Source: a bacterium | Lineage (GTDB): Bacteria; Bacillota; Clostridia; Lachnospirales; Lachnospiraceae | Assembly: GCA_028727105.1 (NCBI GenBank) | Contig: JAQYOU010000020.1 | Location: forward strand, 1 to 54,148 | Reading direction: 5' to 3' | Length of the DNA: 54,148 bases | Part shown: piece after piece, positions 6,740-13,913 of the stretch | Numbering within the stretch: the first letter of the stretch is position 1 | Layout: the number at the start of each line of letters is the position of its first letter | The notes under the pieces: generated by a model | Told to the model about the DNA's origin: nothing | Databases searched by the model: none | What the model saw: the letters and a program-made list of their open reading frames with translations, nothing else | Program-made: the position numbers and the translations under genes

Positions 6740-8521
6740 ATGGACATTTTCGGATTGCTCACCATGCTGGGTGGGCTGGCATTGTTTTTGTACGGAATGC
6801 ACACGATGGGCGACGGTCTGGCTAAAATGGCAGGCAGCCGCCTTGAACAGATTTTAGAGAAATTAACGAGCACGCCTATTCGCGCGGTCCTGCTTGGAGC
6901 AGGTGTGACGGCAGTGATACAAAGCTCATCGGCAACAACGGTCATGGTAGTGGGCTTTGTCAATTCCGGCATCATGAAGCTCTCGCAGGCAGTGGGCATC
7001 ATTATGGGTGCAAACGTGGGAACGACGATCACTTCATGGATCTTAAGTCTGGCCGGCGTGGAGGGTGACAGCTTTTTTATCCAGCTGCTAAAGCCCAGCT
7101 CATTTTCGCCGGTTCTGGCAATGATCGGCGTGATCTTTTTGTTGTTTTTAAAGGATGAGAACAAGAAGGACATTGGAACGATCCTTTTGGGCTTTGCGGT
7201 TCTGATGTTTGGTATGGAGACCATGAGCGGAGCGGTGAAGCCTCTGGCTGATGTGCCGGAGTTCACCAGCCTTTTTGTCGCGTTTAAAAATCCGATCCTT
7301 GGCATGCTTGTGGGTGCGCTGCTCACGGCAGTGATCCAGAGTTCCTCTGCGTCGGTGGGTATTTTGCAGGCCATGTGTGCCACCGGAGCGGTCAGCTTTG
7401 GTGCGGCAATCCCTATTATCATGGGACAAAACATCGGTACCTGTGTGACTGCCATGATCTCCGGTATCGGAGCAAGCAAGAATGCGAAGCGGACTGCACT
7501 TGTTCATTTGTATTTTAATTTGATCGGAACAGCAGTTTTTATGATCGTTTTCTATTCATTGAACGCATTTTTGCATTTTACATTTCTGGATCAGGCGGCA
7601 AACGGTGCAGGTATCGCGCTTGTGCATACGGCATTTAATATTATGGCAACCCTTGTGCTTCTTCCGTTTTCCAAAGTCTTGGAGCGCCTTGCAGTGCTTA
7701 CGATTCCGGAACATGAGGATCCGAAAGAGCGAGAGCAGAAAAAACTGCCGGAGGAAGCCGGGATCAAGCTGTTGGACGAACGTTTTCTGGAACGCCCCGC
7801 TTTTGCAGTTGCCCAGGCGAAGGCAGCTGCCATTGAGATGGCAAAGCTTGTGAGTGAAGCTTTAACGCTTGCGATGGAGCTGAATGAGGGGTATGATAAG
7901 AAGAAAGTGAAGCGGATCAGCGAACTGGAGCAGCGTGTGGATACTTATGAGGATGGGCTGGGAACTTATCTCGTCCAGCTCTGTGCGAAGCCTTTGGCAG
8001 AACATGATAATCATGTGCTGACAACGCTTTTAAAAAGCATCAGTGATCTGGAACGCATGGCGGATCATGCTGTCAATCTGGCTCAGAATGCACAGCGCAT
8101 GAACAAGGAACAGGCACATTTTTCGAAAAAAGCTACGGCAGAGCTGGCCGTATTTACAGACGCACTCCAGGATATCATACAGGTGACATTCCATGCCTTT
8201 GAACATGCGGATGTGGAGGAGGCTATGCAGGTGGAGCCTTTGGAAGAGGTCATTGACGACTTAAAGGAAGAGATCCGCTCACGGCATATCAAGCGTCTTG
8301 CAAAAGGAAAGTGTACGATCGAGCTGGGCTTTGCCCTTACGGATATCGTGACAAATTATGAGCGTATAGCGGATCATTGCTCAAATATCGCAGTTGCGGT
8401 CATTCAGGTAGATGAAAAGGAGCATGATGTGCATAAATATCTCGGGCAGATAAAGGCGGAGGATCCGCGGTTTGCCCAGCTGTATCACAGCTATAAGGAA
8501 CGCTATGCGCTGGAGCAGTAA
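6740..8521 (+). CDS. Na/Pi cotransporter family protein with C-terminal PhoU-like domain
   Basis: A 593-residue sodium-phosphate symporter of the NptA/YjbB type. The membrane part (about 1-310) contains the inverted-repeat signature QSSSATTVM in the first half and QSSSASVGI in the second, which form the sodium and phosphate sites. The cytosolic part (about 350-560) is PhoU-like, with LERMADHAVNLAQN and YERIADHCSNIAVAV. AAGGAG precedes ATG 6740 at good spacing. Family members move phosphate in or out; the PhoU tail suggests gating by phosphate status. It is preceded by its own Pho-box array and followed by the PhoB/PhoR-like pair. Confidence 0.9.
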   Translation: MDIFGLLTMLGGLALFLYGMHTMGDGLAKMAGSRLEQILEKLTSTPIRAVLLGAGVTAVIQSSSATTVMVVGFVNSGIMKLSQAVGIIMGANVGTTITSWILSLAGVEGDSFFIQLLKPSSFSPVLAMIGVIFLLFLKDENKKDIGTILLGFAVLMFGMETMSGAVKPLADVPEFTSLFVAFKNPILGMLVGALLTAVIQSSSASVGILQAMCATGAVSFGAAIPIIMGQNIGTCVTAMISGIGASKNAKRTALVHLYFNLIGTAVFMIVFYSLNAFLHFTFLDQAANGAGIALVHTAFNIMATLVLLPFSKVLERLAVLTIPEHEDPKEREQKKLPEEAGIKLLDERFLERPAFAVAQAKAAAIEMAKLVSEALTLAMELNEGYDKKKVKRISELEQRVDTYEDGLGTYLVQLCAKPLAEHDNHVLTTLLKSISDLERMADHAVNLAQNAQRMNKEQAHFSKKATAELAVFTDALQDIIQVTFHAFEHADVEEAMQVEPLEEVIDDLKEEIRSRHIKRLAKGKCTIELGFALTDIVTNYERIADHCSNIAVAVIQVDEKEHDVHKYLGQIKAEDPRFAQLYHSYKERYALEQ

Positions 8522-8536
8522 AAGGAGAGGATGAGA

Positions 8537-9208
8537 ATGGCAACGATCTATGTTGTTGAGGATGATCAGAATATTCGGGAGATCGAGAGCTTTTCCCTTA
8601 AAAATTCCGGTTATGAGGTAGAGGATTTTGAATGTGCGGCTGCGTTTTACAAGCGGATGGAGCGGGCACTGCCGGATCTGATCCTGCTGGACATCATGCT
8701 TCCGGATAAGGATGGTCTGGAAATTCTAAAGGACTTGCGTGCCCGGGTGGAGACGAGACGTCTGCCCATCATCATGGTGACGGCAAAAACAACGGAGATC
8801 GATAAGGTGAAGGGACTGGATCTGGGTGCGGATGATTATCTGACCAAGCCCTTTGGTGTGATGGAATTGATCTCCCGGGTGAAGGCACTGCTCAGAAGGA
8901 GCAGCGGACTTCAAGAGGATACGGTATTACAGTTTCAGGAGCTCACGATGGATCTGGAAAAACACCGGGTGAGTGTACAGGGTGAGCCGGTGGAGCTGAC
9001 CTTTAAGGAGTTCGAGCTGCTTCGCATTTTTTTGCAGAACGCAGGCATCGTGTTGCAGCGGGAAACCCTCATGACGAAGGTGTGGGGAACGGATTACGAG
9101 GGCGAGAGCCGCACCCTCGATATGCATATCAAGACGCTGCGTCAGAAGATCGGTGCCTACGGGAATCATATCAAGACGGTACGAAATGTAGGTTACCGGC
9201 TGGAGTAG
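8537..9208 (+). CDS. PhoB/PhoP-like response regulator (OmpR family)
   Basis: A 223-residue regulator with a receiver domain followed by an OmpR/PhoB winged helix. The acidic pocket is EDD near the start, the phospho-acceptor is Asp52 in LLDIMLP, and Lys lies in LTKPFG. The winged helix (about 130-223) ends with TVRNVGYRLE. Two ATG codons, 8531 and 8537, are possible; the AGGAG at 8523-8527 is too close to the first, so I use 8537. Being in a cluster with pstB, phoU and three Pho-box arrays, it is the likely activator that binds those boxes. The sensor gene follows. Confidence 0.9.
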   Translation: MATIYVVEDDQNIREIESFSLKNSGYEVEDFECAAAFYKRMERALPDLILLDIMLPDKDGLEILKDLRARVETRRLPIIMVTAKTTEIDKVKGLDLGADDYLTKPFGVMELISRVKALLRRSSGLQEDTVLQFQELTMDLEKHRVSVQGEPVELTFKEFELLRIFLQNAGIVLQRETLMTKVWGTDYEGESRTLDMHIKTLRQKIGAYGNHIKTVRNVGYRLE

Positions 9209-9209
9209 C

Positions 9210-9240
9210 GCTTTTCAGGGCTTTCCCAGGGTAGAAAAGC
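9210..9240 (+). other. short stem-loop between the regulator and kinase genes
   Basis: GCTTTTC (9210-9216) pairs with GAAAAGC (9234-9240) around a 17-nt loop, in the 57-nt gap between the two genes. There is no T run, so it is not a clear terminator. It could adjust relative expression or transcript processing. Confidence 0.3.
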
Positions 9241-9265
9241 ATTCCGTGTTTTGGAGAAACTGTTT

Positions 9266-10582
9266 ATGAAACGAAAAATTAATGCCAGATTTGTGTTGCT
9301 GACCGTGCTCTCGGTGGTTCTGACACTGGTTTTGGCCACGCTGGCATATTATGAATTGTTTAAAAAAGAGGTGCTTGCAGATCTGCGTTCCTATACCTAT
9401 GTATTAGAGCATGCAGGCGTGTTTGATGATGTGGCTGCCGTGAAAGAATATACCCTCACAGACACGGACGTACGTGTCACGCTGATCGATCCGGATGGAG
9501 AAGTGCGCTACGACAGTCAGGCGGATGCCGATGATATGGACAATCATGAAAACCGGCCGGAGATTGCGGAGGCGTTAAAAAACGGAAGCGGAGAAGCCAT
9601 CCGCCATTCCGATACCATCGGACGGAACCTGTTCTACTATGCGGTCCGGATGGATAATGGTTCGGTGCTTCGTGTGGGCAAGGAGAGCGGCAGCATCTGG
9701 GCGGTTTTTACCAGTGTGCTGCCCTGGATCACAGGCATCGGTGCAGGGCTTATTCTGATCGGACTGATGTTGTCGCATTTTCTGACCATGCAGCTGTTGG
9801 AGCCGATCGAGCGAATGGCCAACGATATGGATCATTTGGATTCGATGACGGTCTACAAAGAGATGATCCCCTTTACGACGAAGATCCGCAAGCAGCACGA
9901 AGACATTATGAAAAATGCCAGAATGCGGCAGGATTTTACTGCAAATGTCTCCCACGAGTTAAAGACGCCGCTGACGGCGATCTCCGGCTATTCGGAGCTG
10001 ATCGAGAATGGGATGGCTACGGATGCGGATGTCCGGCGTTTTGCGGGTGAGATCCATAAGAATTCCAAGCGTCTTTTGACGCTGATCAATGATATCATCC
10101 GGTTGTCTGAGCTGGATGTGAGCGAACAGGATCTGGCGGTACAGGAGGTGGATCTGTACGAGATCGCAAGAACTTGTGTGGATATGCTTCAGGTCCATGC
10201 TGAAAAGCACGAGATATCCATCTGCCTGCGGGGAACCAGATGCGTTGTGAACGCCAACCGTGAGATGATGGAGGAGCTGGTCTATAACCTGTGTGACAAT
10301 GCGATCCGCTATAACAATGCAGGCGGATCGGTGAAGGTATGGGTGGTGACAAAAGACGGACATCCCATGCTCTCTGTGACGGATACCGGGATCGGTATCC
10401 CAAGAGAAGATCAGGAGCGGATCTTTGAGCGATTTTATCGTGTGGACAAGAGCCGTTCTAAATCTACCGGAGGCACCGGACTTGGACTTGCCATCGTTAA
10501 GCACATCGTGGAGCAGCATGATGCAAAGCTGGAGATCGACAGCAAGCTGGGCGAGGGCACGGAGATCCGGGTGATCTTTTGA
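9266..10582 (+). CDS. PhoR-like sensor histidine kinase
   Basis: A 438-residue membrane kinase. The start is ATG 9266, with GGAG at 9253-9256; an in-frame TTG at 9251 would overlap that site. An N-terminal membrane span (about 5-25) is followed by an extracellular PAS-like domain and a second span near residues 153-173. The cytosolic part then has His230 in VSHELKTPLTA, the N box NLCDNAIRYN, the G1 box DTGIGIP, and GGTGLGLAIV. Together with the preceding regulator it forms a two-component pair that most likely senses phosphate limitation, with PhoU as the damper. A weak terminator follows. Confidence 0.9.
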   Translation: MKRKINARFVLLTVLSVVLTLVLATLAYYELFKKEVLADLRSYTYVLEHAGVFDDVAAVKEYTLTDTDVRVTLIDPDGEVRYDSQADADDMDNHENRPEIAEALKNGSGEAIRHSDTIGRNLFYYAVRMDNGSVLRVGKESGSIWAVFTSVLPWITGIGAGLILIGLMLSHFLTMQLLEPIERMANDMDHLDSMTVYKEMIPFTTKIRKQHEDIMKNARMRQDFTANVSHELKTPLTAISGYSELIENGMATDADVRRFAGEIHKNSKRLLTLINDIIRLSELDVSEQDLAVQEVDLYEIARTCVDMLQVHAEKHEISICLRGTRCVVNANREMMEELVYNLCDNAIRYNNAGGSVKVWVVTKDGHPMLSVTDTGIGIPREDQERIFERFYRVDKSRSKSTGGTGLGLAIVKHIVEQHDAKLEIDSKLGEGTEIRVIF

Positions 10583-10585
10583 AGT

Positions 10586-10635
10586 AGCAGAAATATCTGT
10601 ATAAATCCATAAAGTGTAGAACCGTTCTGCTTTTT
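10586..10635 (+). terminator. possible intrinsic terminator after the PhoR-like gene
   Basis: AGCAGAA (10586-10592) pairs with TTCTGCT (10625-10631), which is followed directly by TTTT. The loop is long (32 nt), so efficiency is doubtful. Confidence 0.4.
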
Positions 10636-10656
10636 GTAGGTTGCGTAGAGCGGTAT

Positions 10657-10702
10657 TCCTCCCGTATGATCGGTATGATCAAGATCAGCGGGAGGATTTT
10701 TT
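10657..10702 (+). promoter_or_regulatory. terminator-like hairpin that buries the motA ribosome binding site
   Basis: TCCTCCCG (10657-10664) is perfectly complementary to CGGGAGGA (10689-10696), with an inner TGATC/GATCA pairing in the loop. A run of six T (10697-10702) follows, and ATG of motA is the next base. The right arm contains the motA Shine-Dalgarno (GGGAGG). When folded, the structure could both stop transcription and hide the ribosome binding site. Confidence 0.55.
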
Positions 10703-11476
10703 ATGCGAAACAATCGGGCAGGAGTCACGGGGTTTTTGATGTGCTTCATGGCCATCATCTTTGGTGTTGCCACAAACGGAGGCATTCAGACCATTGTAAA
10801 TTTTATCCATTTACCGTCTTTTATCGTGACGGTTGGAGGGTCGCTGTTTGCAGTCCTTATCACGGCGGATTCCTTTGGGGATTTTTTCCTTGGGATCAAA
10901 GGCTTTGGATATGCTCTTTTTGGCGGGGCGGCGGATATGGCTGGGATCATGGATTCCATTTATGAGATGTCTGACCTGGCAAGAAAAGAAGGTTTGCTGT
11001 CTTTGGAGGAAAAGAGCAGCCAGCTGACGGACGGATTTCTGGCAAAGGGAATCAGCCTGGTGGTGGATGGCAGTGAGCCGGAGCTGATCCGTGATATCAT
11101 GGAAATGGAAATGACTCATAAATACGATATGGACAAAAAACAGATCCGTTTCTGGCAGGACCTGGGGGCCTATGCACCGGCGTGGGGCATGGTGGGCACG
11201 CTGATTGGACTCATCAATATGATGAAAACCATGGGATCGGATTCCTCGGCGATCGGCGCGGGAATGTCACTGGCGCTGATCACGACACTGTACGGTTCCA
11301 TCATAGCCAACTGGATCTGTATTCCCATCGCGCGAAAGCTGGAAAAGAAGCGCGACACGGAGTATCTGGTGAGAGAGATCATCATTGAGGGTGTGCTCTC
11401 CATTCAGGCGGGAGAAAATACGCGGATCATCAAAGAAAAGATCCGGGCGATCGTAAACGAGGAGAACGAAAAGTGA
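10703..11476 (+). CDS. motA: MotA-like stator protein (MotA/TolQ/ExbB family)
   Basis: A 257-residue protein with two N-terminal spans, a cytosolic charged domain and two further spans in the second half. The signature APAWGMVGTLIGLINMMKTM matches the MotA channel helix, where the conserved Pro lies before the membrane segment. MotA with MotB forms the proton or sodium channel that drives the flagellar motor. No motB or other flagellar gene is in the window, so this is an isolated copy. It may supply a motor encoded elsewhere or be a relic. The ribosome binding site lies in the hairpin described just upstream. Confidence 0.85.
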   Translation: MRNNRAGVTGFLMCFMAIIFGVATNGGIQTIVNFIHLPSFIVTVGGSLFAVLITADSFGDFFLGIKGFGYALFGGAADMAGIMDSIYEMSDLARKEGLLSLEEKSSQLTDGFLAKGISLVVDGSEPELIRDIMEMEMTHKYDMDKKQIRFWQDLGAYAPAWGMVGTLIGLINMMKTMGSDSSAIGAGMSLALITTLYGSIIANWICIPIARKLEKKRDTEYLVREIIIEGVLSIQAGENTRIIKEKIRAIVNEENEK

Positions 11477-11518
11477 CGGATCCTTTTTGGAGAACGTAAA
11501 GGGAACGTTCATAGGGAG

Positions 11519-11578
11519 AAAAATGCGCAATTCTACGAGGGGGAGAGGGATTCTCCGCTTTGTGGATTGCGCATTTTT
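11519..11578 (+). terminator. intrinsic terminator after motA
   Basis: AAAAATGCGCAA (11519-11530) is a perfect inverted repeat of TTGCGCATTTTT (11567-11578). The flanking A and T runs allow function in both directions. The loop is 36 nt and contains a small GGAGA/TCTCC stem. Confidence 0.7.
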
Positions 11579-11637
11579 CCTTGAAGGGGTATAGTCTTAG
11601 GTAAGAGCTGCAGCTTTTTACAAAGGAGGAAGTTTTT

Positions 11638-12300
11638 ATGAATGAGAACAAGATTGGATCTTTTATCCAACTGTGCAGAAAAGAGAAGGGGATGACGCAG
11701 AAGGATCTGGCGGACCGGATCGGAGTGAGTGATAAGACAATATCGAAATGGGAAAACGGAAATAGTGTGCCGGATACGGAGATTCTTACATCGTTATGCC
11801 AGGCTTTGGATATCTCGGTGAATGAACTTCTCTCCGGTGAAAAATTGCCTGTGGAGACCTATCCACAGAGAGCGGAGGAAAATATGATGAATCTATTAAA
11901 ACAAAATGAAGACAATAGAAAAAGTACCACTATTCAGTTGATCGTGGGAATCGTGCTGGGTATTCTGTCATTTCTGTTTTTGCTTGGAATTACCAGTGAA
12001 GGCCTGCATGCACTGATGTGGTTTTTGGATCTGCCGTCCCTGCTGGGGATCATACTGATCTGCGCAGCGGTCGTTTTGTGCTCAGGCGCAAGAGGAAAAA
12101 GAGAAGTATTCTGTATCGTACAAAAGGCAGTGCTCCCGGCGGGGGTGTTTATGGCGCTGACTGCGGGTATCATCATCCTGAGTGGTCTGGACAGTATCGA
12201 ATACCTTGGACCGAATCTGGCAGTCGCCATCCTGTCCATGGCATATGCGGTACTGATCTATCTGATCCTGATCCCGGTGAATAAAAGATTGGAAAAATAG
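11638..12300 (+). CDS. Xre-family regulator with C-terminal membrane domain
   Basis: A 220-residue protein. Residues 5-63 form a standard Xre helix-turn-helix (MTQKDLADRIGVSDKTISKWENG, then SVPDTEILTSLCQALDISVNELL). After a charged linker it has four or five hydrophobic segments (about 98-118, 122-150, 162-182, 186-212). This layout is common in Firmicutes as a membrane-anchored regulator, often of a neighbouring transporter; no such transporter is adjacent here. The ribosome binding site AAGGAGGAAG is strong. A terminator follows at 12325-12353, so it is a single-gene unit. Its target and signal are unknown. Confidence 0.85.
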   Translation: MNENKIGSFIQLCRKEKGMTQKDLADRIGVSDKTISKWENGNSVPDTEILTSLCQALDISVNELLSGEKLPVETYPQRAEENMMNLLKQNEDNRKSTTIQLIVGIVLGILSFLFLLGITSEGLHALMWFLDLPSLLGIILICAAVVLCSGARGKREVFCIVQKAVLPAGVFMALTAGIIILSGLDSIEYLGPNLAVAILSMAYAVLIYLILIPVNKRLEK

Positions 12301-12324
12301 TACATAGGATGATGCGTGATTTAA

Positions 12325-12353
12325 AAAAGGACTGTCTAAAGGGCAGTCCTTTT
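12325..12353 (+). terminator. intrinsic terminator
   Basis: AAAAGGACTG (12325-12334) pairs with CAGTCCTTTT (12344-12353) over a 9-nt loop. This is a strong G/C-containing stem with a T-rich end, closing the membrane Xre gene. Confidence 0.85.
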
Positions 12354-12370
12354 CTATGATGTTATTGCCA

Positions 12371-12445
12371 AAAGTTATAAATGGTTATATAATAATTAAA
12401 AAGTTATAAAAGGTTATATAAGAAATGGAAAGTTATAAAAACTTA
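12371..12445 (+). repeat. three direct repeats of 29-bp period before the AAA ATPase gene (operator candidate)
   Basis: AAAGTTATAAA begins at 12371, 12400 and 12429, exactly 29 bp apart. In the first two units a second GTTATA follows 11 bp after the first, while the third has an inverted TTATAA nearby. The array fills the promoter region of the gene starting at 12469, so it is probably a multi-site operator. Confidence 0.6.
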
Positions 12446-12468
12446 TAAAACTCTATGAGAGGTGCAGA

Positions 12469-13509
12469 ATGAATAATCCATTTACCTTGTCTTTTGGAAA
12501 AAAACCGACACAGTTTATTTCACGCATCACGCAGACGAACGAGATCATGGAGAATTTTCAAGCAGCAGATCCCTCCAACCAGATCTACATGCTTACCGGA
12601 GTCAGAGGCTCCGGCAAAACAGTGCTGATGACGACTATTGCAAATATGCTTCGGGAGGAATCGGATTGGATCGTGCTGGAACTGAATCCGGAACGAGATC
12701 TGCTTCAAAGTCTTGCTGCTAAGCTATACAGTATCCCGCAGATGCATGCATTATTTTTAAGATCCAAACTGGATGTATCAGCGTTAGGTATTGGATTATC
12801 GATTGAGGACGCGGTTCCCGTGACAGATATAGAAAGTGCACTAGAACTCATGCTGGGTGAGCTGCAAAAGGTCGGAAAGAGGCTATTGATCACAGTTGAT
12901 GAAGTGACAAACAGTTCCTACATCAAAGTATTTGCCAGTGCATTTCAGATTTTTTTACGGCGCGATTACCCGGTATTTTTGCTGATGACGGGACTTTACG
13001 AAAATCTATATGAGCTTCAAAATGATAAGTCGCTTACATTTTTATATCGTGCGCCAAAGATCGTGATGGATCCATTGAATTATACCGCAGTAAAAAAGCA
13101 GTATATGGATATACTTTCTGTGGATGGGGCGCAGGCAGAACAGATGGCAGTGTTGACAAAAGGGTATCCGTTTGCATTTCAGGTACTCGGATATCTCTAT
13201 TGGGAAAATCGTGACCAGATGAGGTTAGAAGATATCCTGCCTGAATATGACCAGTATCTGGAAGAGTATGTGTATAGTAAGATCTGGTCTGAGCTTTCTG
13301 AGTTGGACAAAAAAATTGTTTACGAGATGGCAGTGAGTGGTGAGACAAAAATAAAACATATCAGAGAGCGCCTGAACATGAGATCAGAGCAGTTCTCGGT
13401 TTATCGCGACCGGTTAAAGCGAAAAGGCGTTGTGAACAGTGAGCAATATGGTTATTTGAGCCTGGCGTTGCCGCGCTTCGATGAATTTGTGAAAATGTAT
13501 TATATTTAG
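12469..13509 (+). CDS. AAA-type ATPase with C-terminal winged helix (Orc/archaeal ATPase-like)
   Basis: A 346-residue ATP-binding protein. Walker A is GVRGSGKT at residues 44-51, Walker B is LLITVDEV with Asp144-Glu145, and sensor-like residues lie in FLLMTGLYEN. The last 80 residues (SELDKKIVYEMAVSG to the end) form a winged-helix domain. The arrangement matches the bacterial proteins related to archaeal ATPases and Orc1/Cdc6, whose function is mostly unknown and which are often linked to mobile or defence loci. It stands alone behind a repeat array. No partner nuclease is adjacent; the next gene is a HipB-like regulator. Confidence 0.75.
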   Translation: MNNPFTLSFGKKPTQFISRITQTNEIMENFQAADPSNQIYMLTGVRGSGKTVLMTTIANMLREESDWIVLELNPERDLLQSLAAKLYSIPQMHALFLRSKLDVSALGIGLSIEDAVPVTDIESALELMLGELQKVGKRLLITVDEVTNSSYIKVFASAFQIFLRRDYPVFLLMTGLYENLYELQNDKSLTFLYRAPKIVMDPLNYTAVKKQYMDILSVDGAQAEQMAVLTKGYPFAFQVLGYLYWENRDQMRLEDILPEYDQYLEEYVYSKIWSELSELDKKIVYEMAVSGETKIKHIRERLNMRSEQFSVYRDRLKRKGVVNSEQYGYLSLALPRFDEFVKMYYI

Positions 13510-13556
13510 ACGGATGATACGGAAGATGTAACTACAGAATCAAAAGAAGATATTCC

Positions 13557-13653
13557 TTGACTTAGCCGTACGACTAAAAGTATAATGAAACATATTATAT
13601 ATTGTCGTACGGCTATATTTTGATAGAAAACAAGAAATTTGGTCGTACGGCTA
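13557..13653 (+). promoter_or_regulatory. promoter with three operator copies for the HipB-like gene
   Basis: TTGACT (13557-13562) and TATAAT (13581-13586) are 18 bp apart. TAGCCGTACGAC at 13563-13574 fills the spacer, and its exact reverse complement GTCGTACGGCTA appears at 13604-13615 and 13642-13653. The position of the first copy between -35 and -10 is what a repressor site should look like. The third copy lies just before the ribosome binding site. Confidence 0.7.
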
Positions 13654-13669
13654 TATTAGGGAGACGAGT

Positions 13670-13882
13670 ATGAAAATAACAGGTGCGAAGGACTTCGGAA
13701 AAGCGATACAGCTACAGAGAAAACGGATGGGATACACACAGGCATATCTGGCTGAAGTAACCGGTTTCAGTACAAGTTTTATTTCGAATCTGGAAAATGG
13801 AAAGCCTACGGCTGAACTTGAGAAAGCATTATTTTTGGCAAATCTTTTGGGGCTTGATGTGGAAATAAAGGAGAGGGCGTGA
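13670..13882 (+). CDS. HipB-like Xre antitoxin-type regulator without a HipA partner
   Basis: A 70-residue protein consisting of one helix-turn-helix (FGKAIQLQRKRMGYTQAYLAEVTGFSTSFI, then LENGKPTAELEKALFLANLLGLDVEI). This matches HipB antitoxins, which normally dimerise, autorepress and bind the HipA kinase. No hipA follows. Instead the corrinoid-reactivator gene begins 32 nt after the stop, with no terminator between, so both are probably co-transcribed. The three operator copies upstream fit autorepression. Either the toxin was lost or the protein now works as a plain repressor of the following genes. Confidence 0.8.
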   Translation: MKITGAKDFGKAIQLQRKRMGYTQAYLAEVTGFSTSFISNLENGKPTAELEKALFLANLLGLDVEIKERA

Positions 13883-13913
13883 AGAAATCCTATAAAAGAG
13901 CATATTTACAAAA

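Noticed and set aside
12371-12445. CRISPR-like array
   Set aside because: The 29-bp period with three units is suggestive, but the units are nearly all repeat with no distinct spacers, very AT-rich, and no cas genes are present.
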